Source: DASPWW01 sp963756745 (GTDB lineage Bacteria > Actinomycetota > Thermoleophilia > Solirubrobacterales > 70-9). From it: DNA of 51,539 bases. The stretch lies in the NCBI GenBank assembly GCA_963756745.1, contig CAVWOU010000008.1:1-51539 (forward strand), given 5' to 3'. The notes below the pieces were generated by a model. The model saw only the letters and a list, made by a program, of their open reading frames with translations, made no database searches and was not told the origin of the DNA. Of the stretch, positions 1 to 7,671 are shown piece after piece. Positions within the stretch are counted from its first letter, which is position 1. Each line of letters starts with the position of its first letter. Made by a program: the position numbers and the translations under genes.

Positions 1-446
1 CGCAACCGACACCGCCTCTCGATCGCCGATACCGGCCCCGCGTTCCGGGTTTCCGCCGGCGTCACCGATGCCCCCCGCGTCGCCCATCCCTGACCCATCG
101 CCGATGCCGAAGGGATCAGTGCCGGAAGGACCAGGACAAAAGACGAGGAAATGATGATCTCGAGCGTCGTCCGTGATCGGGCCTCTGGCAGCGCCGCTAC
201 CGCCGGCGCTGCAGAGTTTTCCGGCGGCGACGCGCAAGCCAATTCGGCCGACGAAGCTCAGCTCCCGTTTGCCCGCTACGAGCGCCTCGGCGCCAGGCAG
301 GCAAAGGAGATCAAGAGGGTGCGCGGTTACGCGCGGAAGTCCGGCAACAGCGCCCGCGTCTTGGACGAGGTCGTCCGCGTTCACCGAACACGTGGGGCAA
401 TGCAACCTGCGAGCAACCTGCGAGCGCCGCGCCCGGTTACCAGCCG
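1..446. other. No confident gene
   Basis: I see no convincing coding region here. The minus strand of 1-150 is open and runs off the window edge. One of its frames has a hydrophobic stretch followed by SASA, resembling a secretion signal, but no start codon or ribosome site supports it. Short plus-strand open frames in 151-446 have biased, low-complexity composition and no recognisable domain. Confidence 0.4.
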
Positions 447-737
447 ATGAGCGCATCCCGCGCGAGCGTCGAGCGCGAGCGCCGGGAGCGTAGCCTCGTC
501 ATGCTCGAGGCGGAGGCGCGGTATGCCCGTGAGCGTTACGAGCTCTACCGGGCAAGGGCATACGGTCCGCGACTGACCAGCGCCAGCCGCCTCCGCGAGC
601 TGGAGCGAAAATCGAAGTTTGCGGAGAGTCGGCTGGATCGGGCGAGGGCCGACCGGGATCCAGTCGCGTCGGTGGACGACGAACACTTCTTTTGGAATCA
701 CAAGGAGGCGCTCGAAACCCTCGGGCTGTCGGAGTAG
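447..737 (+). CDS. Small charged helical protein with a SnoaL-type C-terminal tail
   Basis: A 96-residue protein, rich in Arg, Glu and Ala, predicted to be largely helical, possibly coiled coil, over residues 5-70 (RLRELERKSKFAESRLDRAR). I recall similar small proteins in Solirubrobacterales but know no function. The last ten residues (KEALETLGLSE) are the tail that normally ends MSQENVE-type SnoaL-like proteins. The next gene, a SnoaL-like protein, starts three bases after the stop. The tail therefore looks grafted from a neighbouring paralogue. No strong ribosome site is visible at the ATG, so the start is tentative. Confidence 0.5.
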   Translation: MSASRASVERERRERSLVMLEAEARYARERYELYRARAYGPRLTSASRLRELERKSKFAESRLDRARADRDPVASVDDEHFFWNHKEALETLGLSE

Positions 738-740
738 GCG

Positions 741-1139
741 ATGTCGCAGGAGAACGTCGACACCTTCAAGCACGCACTTTCGGCCTACAACCGGGGCGAC
801 GTCGAGCCGATGGTGGAGGTCTCTGACCCCGAGATCGAGTGGTATCCGCTCTCCGCGGAGGTCGAGGGCGGCGTGTCCTTCCACGGTCACGAGGGCCTCC
901 GGCAATGGTTTGCGAACCTGCACGCGACCTTCGAGGAGTTCGAGGCGAGTATTGACGAGCTTCGGGACCTCGGCGATGTCGTTCTCGGCCTCGGCCACGC
1001 CCACCTCCGGTTCAGGAGCGGCGTCATCCTGGATACGGAGGCCGGCTACCTCAGCCGCTTCCGCGATGCGCTCGCCGTGTGGGCGCGCATGTACCCAAGC
1101 CATGCCGCCGCCATCGAAGCCGCCGGGCTACGGGAGTAG
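741..1139 (+). CDS. SnoaL-like (NTF2 fold) family protein
   Basis: A complete 132-residue member of the SnoaL-like/NTF2-fold family so abundant in Thermoleophilia. It opens MSQENVDTFKHALSAYNRGD and has the usual DPEIEWYPL strand near residues 30-38, a FHGHEGLRQWF helix near 50-60, and the C-terminal EAAGLRE tail. The family forms small alpha+beta barrels. Some members are polyketide cyclases or steroid isomerases, but no substrate can be assigned from sequence. The stretch at residues 105-125 departs from the usual consensus and may reflect small recombination events. The start sits directly after the upstream TAG with GGCG spacing, the arrangement seen at other copies in this window. Confidence 0.85.
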   Translation: MSQENVDTFKHALSAYNRGDVEPMVEVSDPEIEWYPLSAEVEGGVSFHGHEGLRQWFANLHATFEEFEASIDELRDLGDVVLGLGHAHLRFRSGVILDTEAGYLSRFRDALAVWARMYPSHAAAIEAAGLRE

Positions 1140-1437
1140 GCGCTCGCGCTCAGCCGTCCTCGCGTGCGGCACGCTTCGCGCTAGGTATGCGCGGGATACT
1201 GAGCGGGCAGCGGCCAAGCGCCTCTGCTGCAACTGACGCTTGAGATCATGAAAACTGGGAAGCTGGTCCGTCGGGTGGCCGAGCTTCAGCTGGCACCTAG
1301 GGGGATGGCCCTTTTGGACGCGACCGAGTAACGGCTGCCCCCGTTCGCCGAACCCTCCTAGGCGACACCCACCGCACACCTCGACCCTGGCGATCGTGTC
1401 GTGATCGGTCGCGCCGCCGCCCCGACCGAGCCGGTGG
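1140..1437. other. Gap with one copy of the GATACT motif
   Basis: No gene is convincing here. Positions 1193-1208 carry a perfect copy of the 16-bp motif GGGATACTGAGCGGGC. This motif also precedes SnoaL remnants at 3565, 4102 and (one mismatch) 9371. A 27-codon open frame from 1254 to about 1331 has no family resemblance. The rest appears to be degraded sequence. Confidence 0.4.
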
Positions 1438-1773
1438 CTAGGCGTGAGCCGCCTCGAGCACTTGGGACATGGCGCGGTTCACGCTGACCGCTCCGGTGGC
1501 CGATTCGAAAAGCTCGACCTCCATGTCCGCGAGCTCGTCGCGCACGAACTCCGCCGCGACCTCGGCCGATCGCTCGGCCGCGTCTCGATCGCTGCAGACC
1601 GTGACCGCGAACACCGTGCCCTCTCCGGCCCTGTCCACGCCCGCGTCGATCGCTTGGTAGGCGAGGAAGCCGGGCATCTTCTCCAACCGCCGCGCGAGCT
1701 GCTCGTCCACTCGGTGCATGAACTCGTCGACGCGCTCCGCGTCGACGCTGTAGTGGTGCACGCTTGTGTACAT
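1438..1773 (-). CDS. Small dimeric alpha/beta-barrel (ABM-like) protein
   Basis: A 111-residue protein starting MYTSVHHYSVDAERVDEF and continuing with LEKMPGFLAYQAIDAG. This is the layout of antibiotic biosynthesis monooxygenase-like (dimeric ferredoxin-like barrel) proteins: first strand, an amphipathic helix, then a PGFxxY strand. Such proteins are small cofactor-free oxygenases, heme-degrading enzymes or stress-associated proteins; the substrate is not inferable. I chose the ATG at 1771-1773 because the minus strand has a strong AGGAGG-type ribosome site just upstream. The open frame extends further 5' but into an apparently decayed gene. Confidence 0.75.
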   Translation of the reverse strand: MYTSVHHYSVDAERVDEFMHRVDEQLARRLEKMPGFLAYQAIDAGVDRAGEGTVFAVTVCSDRDAAERSAEVAAEFVRDELADMEVELFESATGAVSVNRAMSQVLEAAHA

Positions 1774-1809
1774 CGCTCCTCCACTTCCGTCGTACTCGAA
1801 GGGCCGTGT

Positions 1810-2030
1810 CCTCCGGCGTCGCAATCAACGGTACACCCCGTGCGGCGTCGTAGCGAGAGACGTAGCGGGCCCATCGCTCCCCTCCTGCGCCTCGCGCGGA
1901 GGAGCAGCGCGCCTGCTTCTGAAGGTCGCCCATCACCCGGTAAACGTAGTTGGGTTGGATGCGCATCTTCTTCGCGATCTCGGAGGCGGTGATGCCAGGG
2001 CAAGGTTCGCAAGAAGGGCAAGGGGTACGT
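1810..2030 (-). pseudogene. Winged-helix DNA-binding protein remnant
   Basis: The minus strand encodes PGITASEIAKKMRIQPNYVY followed by RVMGDLQKQ. This is a clear winged-helix segment of the kind found in small Thermoleophilia DNA-binding proteins. The frame is interrupted just upstream: the preceding helix (ALLANL) is in another frame. Downstream it runs into unrelated sequence with no proper wing or stop. I read it as a decayed gene broken by at least one frameshift, lying directly upstream of the ABM-like gene. Confidence 0.45.
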
Positions 2031-2113
2031 CGCCGCATAGGCCGCCTCCGGATGATCGAACGCTTGCAGAGCTCCTAACCGACGAGACAGGCTCCTCTGG
2101 CGGTGCTGATCGG

Positions 2114-2160
2114 ATGGCGCAGGAGAACGTGGATTTGAGCACGGATGCAGCGGTTCGGGA
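2114..2160 (+). pseudogene. Orphan 5' end of a SnoaL-like gene
   Basis: ATG GCG CAG GAG AAC GTG GAT encodes MAQENVDLSTD, the N-terminal signature of the MSQENVE family. The frame then loses all family resemblance. Only the first dozen codons survive, as at 4792 and 9388. Confidence 0.5.
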
Positions 2161-2224
2161 TCGTCGGACAGGTTCACCGTCGCCGATGCCCAGGGACCCC
2201 TGCGCGGTGAGCGGTTACGGCTGG

Positions 2225-2646
2225 TCAGGTGCCCCCGAAAGCCTTCGCGGCGCCTGCGGCGATCTCCGCGGAGGTGACCGTACGCGCTGGGCGACGTCCA
2301 GCGGCCGGAATGGGCTCGACGACCCCGACCTGGAGCTCGACCAGAACGGATCGGCGAGCTCATGGCGCACCTCGGCGCCCGCTGCAAGCGCACGATTCCA
2401 GAGCGCGTCGGCGTCGTCCGTCTGGATCTAGCACGGTCGCGGTGCCGCAACGTCAGCGGCAGAGGATCTCCGCATCTCGCGATCTCGCTGGCGATGGAGG
2501 CTCGAGTCGCCGATCACGAGCTCGACGGTCATCACGCCGCCGCCCGGAAGCGGCACGCGAGTGCGCTCCTCGGCGCCGGACGGGTCCGCGTACCAGGCTG
2601 CAGCGGCCTCGGCGTCCGTCACGACGATGTGGGGTGTGAGGTTCAT
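2225..2646 (-). pseudogene. VOC (glyoxalase/bleomycin-resistance fold) pseudogene
   Basis: The 5' part reads MNLTPHIVVTDAEAAAAWYA and then RTRVPLPGGGVMTVELVIGD, a typical VOC-superfamily N-terminal half. The C-terminal half is recognisable on the same strand but in other frames: DDADALWNRALAAGAEVRHE, then, after another shift, EIAAGAAKAFGG and a stop. At least two frameshifts separate these pieces. The conserved G-D-R-x-G-x-x-x-D-P-F-G block expected between them is damaged. I infer a dead gene. An intact VOC paralogue lies at 4878-5339. Confidence 0.65.
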
Positions 2647-2670
2647 GGCCCTCCTTCGCGTCGGCCCCGG

Positions 2671-2830
2671 CTACGGCAGGATCAGGTGGGTGTCGCCGAA
2701 GCCGTGGAAGAGATAATCGCGCGCCCGGAGGCCTGCTGGTAACGCTCGAGCAGCTGGGCGCCCCAGGGCCGCGTCCGGCAGCTCCAAATGCGACGTGGTC
2801 GGAACGTGCCAGCCGGTGAGCAGTCCTTCA
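2671..2830 (-). pseudogene. C-terminal fragment of an unrecognised gene
   Basis: The minus strand encodes LLTGWHVPTTSHLELPDAAL, then QLLERYQQASG, then DYLFHGFGDTHLILP and a stop. The pieces lie in two or three frames offset by single bases. Their composition is that of real protein, but I do not recognise the family. It sits between the 3' ends of the VOC and ester-cyclase-like remnants and appears to be another decayed gene. Confidence 0.35.
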
Positions 2831-3403
2831 TCAGCGCCCGAAGCCCGCGGCGGCGTCGCGACTAGGTTCTGTGGTGTCAGAAGGCACGGCGGGGGTCCTC
2901 CCCCGGGTGGTGGAGTCCGAGCATCGCCTCTCGGAGCGGGGATACTGAGGGACCCGCGCCCGCCGCCGCGCTCTAGCTCCGGGGGCCCCGCCTCGGCGGG
3001 GATCCGTGACGCCCTCTACGTCAACGCGTCTCACCGATGCGTACATTTCGGCGAGCATGCCGTCGTCGTCGTAGCGATCGATGCTGATGCCGCGCACCGG
3101 GTCGCCCTTCTCGCCAGTGGGCTGTAGTCCCATGAACTCGTTCTGGAACGTGCCCTGTGCGGTCCACCGCATCACCACCTTGTCATCGGCGGCGAAGATC
3201 TCGTCGATCGTGAACGAGAGGTCGGGGAACGCATCGCGGTAACCGGCGAACGCTCCCTTCACGCCTTCGACATCCTGGTCACCCGCGATCGGGTCGTGGC
3301 TCACGAAGCCTTCGGCGCAGAGCTCGTCGAGGACCTCGAGCCCTCCCTCGTTGAACCCCGCTTCCACTATGCGCCGTGACGCATCGATGTTCCCCTGTGC
3401 CAT
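2831..3403 (-). CDS. Ester cyclase / SnoaL-like protein with a replaced C-terminus
   Basis: Residues 1-118 match the SnoaL-like ester cyclase pattern: MAQGNIDASRRIVEAGFNEG, then FVSHDPI near residue 40, GVKGAFAGYRDAFPDLSFTI, and GISIDRYDDDGMLAEMY. Family members bind small hydrophobic substrates in an NTF2-fold pocket. The expected last strand after AEMY is absent. Instead about 70 residues of Arg-rich, unrelated sequence follow. The DNA of that tail carries a degraded copy of the GATACT motif on the opposite strand at 2938-2949. The gene may therefore be broken by insertion of foreign sequence. A ribosome-site-like AAGGAGG lies upstream of the ATG. Confidence 0.6.
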   Translation of the reverse strand: MAQGNIDASRRIVEAGFNEGGLEVLDELCAEGFVSHDPIAGDQDVEGVKGAFAGYRDAFPDLSFTIDEIFAADDKVVMRWTAQGTFQNEFMGLQPTGEKGDPVRGISIDRYDDDGMLAEMYASVRRVDVEGVTDPRRGGAPGARARRRARVPQYPRSERRCSDSTTRGRTPAVPSDTTEPSRDAAAGFGR

Positions 3404-3719
3404 TGCCGACCTCCTTACGGTTGCTCTCGCGGCGAGCCTAACCCCCCGGAGCAGGTCGTTGCAAGGAGGCGGGTCTCGGTTTCCGCGTTGACTGTTGGCT
3501 GGATCACCGCTGTGGGGCGGTATTCGAAGAGGCAGGCTCCGCTCCGCTAACCCTCCCCCGGCGCGGGATACTGAGCGGGCTATTGTCGAGGAGCATGGAG
3601 GCGACGATTGCTCTTTGAGCGTTCAATCGCGCGACTGGACGCTTGGATGAATTCGCCAGCCGGACCTGGTGGTCGAGAGAGCGGCCGGGCTGGAGCCCGT
3701 GAGTGTCCGCACTAACGAG
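3404..3719. other. Gap with one copy of the GATACT motif
   Basis: No gene recognised. The perfect motif GGGATACTGAGCGGGC is at 3565-3580, preceded by a C-rich run that is also present before the copy at 4102. It probably marks the promoter of the SnoaL-like pseudogene that follows. Confidence 0.4.
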
Positions 3720-3977
3720 GCCGGGACGAGTTCCGCGCGTTTCTCGACGGGATGTTGATGATCAGGGCGCGGGAGAACTTCGAGGTGCTTCGGATCATCT
3801 GGGCCGACGAGTCCGGGCCGTGGTCGGGGTCCGGAACACGTTGACTGGCCGTGGCAGCGGCGTCGAGGTCAGCTCCGATTCGGGAACGCTGTTCGAGTAC
3901 CGCGAGGAAGCATCGTGCGGGCGACCATGTATCGGACCGAGGAGGAAGCCCTCGAAGCTGCCGGGCTGCGGGAGTAG
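3720..3977 (+). pseudogene. SnoaL-like pseudogene
   Basis: Family sequence is recognisable in successive frames: DEFRAFLDG and ENFEVLRIIWADES, then VVGVRNTLTGRGSGVEV, then RATMYRTEEEALEAAGLRE and the stop at 3975-3977. The pieces require at least two frameshifts to join, and the MSQENVE start is missing. A copy of the GATACT promoter motif lies about 150 bp upstream. The bases after the stop resemble those following the orphan tail at 6009, suggesting common ancestry of both 3' flanks. Confidence 0.6.
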
Positions 3978-4101
3978 GGCGCCGGGCGTTTGGGAAGGTC
4001 CACAGCGCCACGTTTCTTGGAGTCCGCTCCCGGCTCACTGTGCCACGGCGCTGCGCGAATACGCCGCGACCGATCACGGCGTGCCTCCCTTCCTCCGGCG
4101 C

Positions 4102-4117
4102 GGGATACTGAGCGGGC
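4102..4117 (+). promoter_or_regulatory. GATACT repeat motif, candidate core promoter
   Basis: GGGATACTGAGCGGGC, identical to copies at 1193-1208 and 3565-3580 and one base different from 9371-9386. At 9371 it ends one base before an MSQENV start codon. GATACT would then serve as a -10 element with a very short or absent leader. Confidence 0.45.
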
Positions 4118-4390
4118 GAGCGGGGGCGTACGTGAGGTGGTCGTCGAGACATACGAGGCCTTTGTTCATGGCCGAGTTCGAGGACATGCGAATCGAGATC
4201 GAGGAGCTGGACGATTGCGGAGATCGCGGGTGCTGCGCCATCGGCCGCCTCCGCGCGCGTGGCAAGCGAGCGGAGCCGTACCGAGTCGCCCAGCGGACTT
4301 TCCCGGCTTCACGGAATGCGAAGGCTAATCGTGTGCTACCAGCTCTTCGACCCCAAAGAAGCCCTCGAAGCCGCCGGGCTGTCGGAGTAG
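4118..4390 (+). pseudogene. SnoaL-like pseudogene
   Basis: The central part encodes AEFEDMRIEIEELDDCGDR and IGRLRARGKR, typical of family residues 60-95. The end, in another frame, reads IVCYQLFDPKEALEAAGLSE with its stop at 4388-4390. The N-terminal third and the link between the two pieces are lost, and at least one frameshift is present. The next SnoaL-like start follows at 4394, three bases after this stop. Confidence 0.6.
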
Positions 4391-4393
4391 GCG

Positions 4394-4788
4394 ATGTCGC
4401 AGGAGAACGTGGAGATCAGGCGGGCTATCGAAGCAGCGAACCGCCGAGAGGTGGAACGATGTCGGCCTTGTGGCGCTCCGATGGGGAAGTTGACTGGTCG
4501 CGAGCCCGAGGGCCGCTCAAGGGTGTCTATCGCGGTCGTAGCGAGTACCAGAGCCTCTTGAACGAGTTCTTCTCGACATTTGAGAAGTCCGAGGTGGAGA
4601 CGCACGGCTTCACGGAGGCGGGCTCCGAAGTGGTCTTGCCGCACACCACCCACTTCCGGGGGCGCGAGGGGATCGAACTGACCGCGAGCGCCACGTGGGT
4701 TTACACGGTCGAGAACGGGCAGATCACTCGCCTTCGGCTGTTCCAAGAGGAAGCCGAAGCCCTCGAAGCCGTCGGGCTGTCGGAGTAG
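4394..4788 (+). CDS. SnoaL-like protein, one frameshift
   Basis: The start MSQENVEIRRAIEAANRREV is in one frame. The rest, from MSALWRSDGEVDWSRARGPL through GVYRGRSEYQSLLNEFF to FQEEAEALEAVGLSE, is in the -1 frame. A single missing base near 4457 would restore a complete 131-residue protein. The downstream ATG at 4459 gives a truncated open frame but lacks the first helix. All other family landmarks are intact, so this is either a recent inactivation or a sequence error. Confidence 0.65.
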
Positions 4789-4791
4789 GCG

Positions 4792-4830
4792 ATGTCGCAG
4801 GAGGACACAAAGATCGTCCGTCGTACCATG
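4792..4830 (+). pseudogene. Orphan 5' end of a SnoaL-like gene
   Basis: Three bases after the previous stop, ATGTCGCAGGAG starts a new copy reading MSQEDTKIVRRTM. The family sequence is lost after about 13 codons, and the VOC gene begins at 4878. This is the third truncated 5' end in the window. Confidence 0.5.
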
Positions 4831-4877
4831 CGTCCGACCACGCTACGTGAGCCACCCGACCCTTGGAGGTGCAACCG

Positions 4878-5339
4878 ATGGTCAACCCAATCCCGAAGGA
4901 TTACCCTCGCGTAACCCCCTACCTGATCGTGGACGGCGCCTCCGTCGCGATTGATTTCTACACGTCCGTGCTGGGCGCAACTGAGCGGATGCGCATGGGA
5001 GGACCCGGCGGCAAGGTCGGTCACGCGGAGCTCGATCTGGGCGACTCCGTGATCATGCTCGCCGACGAGCACCCCGAGATGGACGCCATCGGCCCGAAGA
5101 CGGTGGGCGGCACTCCCGTATCCCTCCATGTCTACGTCGAGGATGCCGACGCCGTCTTCGAGCGCGCGATCGAAGGCGGCGCCAAGGCCTTGCGCGGGGT
5201 CGAAGACAAGTTCTACGGCGACCGTTCCGGAAGCTTCGAAGATCCCTTTGGACACCACTGGCATGTCGCGACGCATGTGCAGGACATCCCGCCGGAGGAG
5301 ATGTCCAAGCGGGCGGCGGAGGCGACCGCTTCCGGCTGA
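4878..5339 (+). CDS. VOC family protein (PhnB/glyoxalase-like)
   Basis: A complete 153-residue vicinal-oxygen-chelate protein with two beta-alpha-beta-beta-beta modules. Landmarks are VTPYLIVDGASVAIDFYTSV (about residues 13-32), GHAELDLGDSVIMLADEHP (50-70), VYVEDADAVFERAIEGGAK (85-103) and the closing GDRSGSFEDPFGHHWHVATH motif (115-135). Family members are metal-dependent isomerases, dioxygenases or antibiotic-binding proteins. This PhnB-like subgroup has no assigned substrate. The start ATG at 4878 has GGAGGT seven bases upstream. A decayed relative lies at 2225-2646. Confidence 0.85.
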   Translation: MVNPIPKDYPRVTPYLIVDGASVAIDFYTSVLGATERMRMGGPGGKVGHAELDLGDSVIMLADEHPEMDAIGPKTVGGTPVSLHVYVEDADAVFERAIEGGAKALRGVEDKFYGDRSGSFEDPFGHHWHVATHVQDIPPEEMSKRAAEATASG

Positions 5340-5393
5340 GCCCCCCTCGGAGCGGAGGTGCCGGGTTTCGAGCCACGCCGAAGCCCTCGAATC

Positions 5394-5851
5394 GGGCTGG
5401 TCGGCGTGGCGTTGCCGCTGACGCTGTTCACCGGAACCGATCAGCTCACGACCGTGATCCACGACGGGGCGGCGCTCGGCGCCGGTCTGTTGATCGCGGT
5501 CGTGATCGCGAAGATCCTGGTATTCGCGCTGCGTGAGGCCACCGGCTTCATCGGTGGGCCGTTCCTCGTGATGCTGTTCATCGGCGTCACGGCCGGGATC
5601 ACCGCCCACGTGCTGATCCCGGGGCTTCCGGAGGGGCTCGCGTTCACAGCGATGTTGGCCGCCTCCCGGGATCGCTCGTCGGCGCCCCCTTCTCGCTGAT
5701 CCTGCTCGGCGTCATCACCACCCAGATCGGCGCCCTACAGACAGTACCCGTCACGATCGCCGTCATCAGTGCCTACCTCGCCGTCTCCGGCTCCGGTCTG
5801 CTCATCGAGCTGGCGCAACGGCAACGCAAGCCCGCCGCCTCCGACGCATGA
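5394..5851 (+). pseudogene. ClC chloride channel, C-terminal fragment
   Basis: The sequence reads GLVGVALPLTLFTGTDQL, then ATGFIGGPFLVMLFIGVTAG and GLPEGLAFTAMLAA. One base appears lost near 5660, and the protein resumes as SLVGAPFSLILLGVITTQIG and IAVISAYLAVSGSGLLIEL before a stop. This is the last third of a ClC family channel/antiporter, including the GGPF-type pore segment. The N-terminal two thirds are absent. The fragment joins upstream to GAAGCCCTCGAA, which is also a piece of the SnoaL tail sequence. Recombination through that repeat is plausible. Confidence 0.7.
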
Positions 5852-5957
5852 GCAAGGAGGAGGGGGGCCAGGGGGCTAGGGACGCGATTACCGCACCAAC
5901 GCCAGGACCCAGAGTGCTGGCACTCGCTAGTCGCGCAATCCGGTGGTGCGCTGGGTG

Positions 5958-6009
5958 ACTCCACCAAACGCGAGACGAAGCGCTCGAAGCCGCCGGGCTG
6001 TCGGAGTAG
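5958..6009 (+). pseudogene. Orphan SnoaL-like 3' tail
   Basis: RDEALEAAGLSE followed by TAG at 6007-6009, with no family sequence upstream. The downstream bases GGGCG, TGGGAA and CCACGTTTT match the flank after the pseudogene stop at 3977. Confidence 0.5.
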
Positions 6010-6067
6010 GGCGACGGCGTCTGGGAACGTCCCCGCCACGTTTTTGCCGCTCGATCGCCGCCCCGCC

Positions 6068-6355
6068 CTAGGAAATCCGCAGGCGTTTGAGCGCGGCCCG
6101 AATCTGCTCCTGGCTCTCCGTGTCGAGGACCGGCTCGTGCTCGAGCCACAGAACGAACGCGTGAAGCCACAAAAGCCGCACGTCCATGTCGAGCTCTGTC
6201 GCGTAGGCCATCAGCACCTCCTCGGGGTGCCGCGGCCACGCGGTGCCGTCCTCAAACCGCGCGATCGTCGCCTGGTTGACCTCGATCGCCGCCGCGATCT
6301 TGACCTGCACGACGCTGCGCTCCTCGCGCGCCGCCGACAGGCGCGCCCCAGCCAC
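6068..6355 (-). CDS. XRE-family (Cro/C1-type HTH) regulator
   Basis: A 95-residue protein with an N-terminal Cro/C1 helix-turn-helix (residues 4-45: SAAREERSVVQVKIAAAIEV then NQATIARFEDGTAWP) and a helical C-terminal half, probably for dimerisation. The start used is GTG at 6353-6355. An ATG at 6390 would add MEAEKVTRPLLPWLG but needs one frameshift to join, so the true N-terminus may be longer. The gene is divergent from the secreted beta-helix protein. Two inverted repeats in the shared upstream region are candidate operators for this regulator. Confidence 0.75.
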   Translation of the reverse strand: MAGARLSAAREERSVVQVKIAAAIEVNQATIARFEDGTAWPRHPEEVLMAYATELDMDVRLLWLHAFVLWLEHEPVLDTESQEQIRAALKRLRIS

Positions 6356-6423
6356 GGGAGCAGGGGACGCGTGACCTTCTCGGCCTCCATGCCCGCAGTT
6401 CTATCCGACCGCCGCGCATCAGC

Positions 6424-6472
6424 TATATGCGCTTCGCATCTTCGTCCTAGACATATGCACGGTCTTGCACAT
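6424..6472. promoter_or_regulatory. Two inverted repeats, candidate XRE operators
   Basis: ATGCG-CTT-CGCAT (6427-6439) is a perfect inverted repeat. ATATGCA at 6453-6459 pairs with TGCACAT at 6466-6472 with one mismatch. The left half-sites share ATATGC. Both lie between the divergent XRE regulator and the beta-helix gene, an ordinary place for a regulator to control itself and its neighbour. Confidence 0.45.
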
Positions 6473-6533
6473 TTACAATCGGTATGATACAAGACCACAC
6501 GTGAGAGCGAGAAAGACCACAGGAGGACAAGCA

Positions 6534-7671
6534 GTGCTCGAGAGAATTGCAACCGACTCCGACCGGCAGCCGATCGTGTCTCGTTACCGCGTTGCTCTGT
6601 GCGCCATCGCGGCCGTCGCGCTAGTCGGCCTGCTCGGCGGCGCGCCGGCGTACGCCAAGACCCACCACGTCCACAAGGGCGAGTCGATCCAGGCGGCGCT
6701 CGACGCCGCCGACCCCGGGGAGACCGTGAAGGTCCACCGCGGCACCTATCGCGAGTCGCTCCAGATCGAAACGGACGGCATCCGCCTGAAGGGCAACCAC
6801 GTCCGGCTGCTCGAGCCGACAAGCCCAGGCGACACGCTCTGCAACCAGTTCGAGCCGGTCACCGGGATCTGCGTCGTGGGCCAGGGCAACTTGATGACCG
6901 GGGTGATCACCGACTACGTGAGCCGGGTGCGGATAAAGGGCTTCAAGATCCAGGGCTTCAGCGGGACCGGCATCTTCGCCGTTGGCTCCGAGCTGCTCCG
7001 GGTGTCCCACGACAAGCTGCTCGGCAACGGCGGCTACGGTGCCTTCGCGCTCATCTCCAAGCGCCCGCACTACCTCCACGACGTCTCGAGCGGCAACGGC
7101 GCTCCCGGCCTCTACGTCGGCGACTCGCCGCAAGCGAACGCCGTCGTGCAGGACAATCGCTCGACCGGGAACAACGGCGAGGGGATCCTGCTGCGTAGCG
7201 CGGTGGGCGGGAAGGTGAGCCACAACCGGCTCGAAGGCAACTGCGCCGGGGTGCTCGCGCTCGCCGACGCCCCCGGTCCGGCCGGCAACTTCAAGATCGA
7301 CCACAATCGCGTGCTGCGCAACAACAAGGCCTGCCCCGGCGAGCCGGAGGAGGGCGAGCCGCCCATCTCGGGCCTCGGCATCGCCGTGGTCGGAGCTTTC
7401 GACACAGACATGTCGCGCAACAAGGTCCGTGGCAACCAGCAGAGCGGCGAATCGGACGTGTCTGGCGGCATCGCGGTCAGCGAGGGGCCCAGGCGGAACG
7501 GAACCGGAGAATGACGCGGTCAGGCGCAACAAGGCGTTCGACAACGGCCCGAACGACTTGTTGTGGGACGACAAGGGTACGGTCGCCTTCAAGAAGAACC
7601 GTTGCGACACGTCTGACCCGGACGGGCTCTGCAGCGGCGGCCATAAGAAGGAGAAGGGGAAGAAGGGCTGA
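6534..7671 (+). CDS. Secreted right-handed beta-helix protein, one frameshift
   Basis: GTG at 6534 follows an AGGAGG ribosome site (6521-6526). The N-terminus has a signal peptide (hydrophobic AALCAIAAV-like core ending PAYA-K near residue 42). The body is a parallel beta-helix: GESIQAALDAADPGETVKVH opens the fold, then repeated N-x-x-x-G-N turns follow (GNGGYGAFAL, STGNNGEGILL, NRLEGNCAGVL, NKVRGNQQSG). Such proteins include pectate-lyase-like and NosD/PbH1 carbohydrate-binding or degrading proteins; no catalytic set is evident. The frame ends at 7514, but family-like sequence (NKAFDNGPNDLLWDDKGTV) continues in +1 to 7671. One extra base near 7491 explains this. The Lys/Gly-rich C-terminus is normal for this type. 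Confidence 0.75.

Noticed and set aside
151..450. A 99-codon plus-strand frame starting ATGATG
   Set aside because: No domain, no ribosome site, and composition similar to the noncoding frames nearby.
6465..6488. TTGCAC and TATGAT as promoter of the beta-helix gene
   Set aside because: Only 12 bp separate them. The TATGAT may still be a -10 on its own, but the pair does not make a standard promoter.
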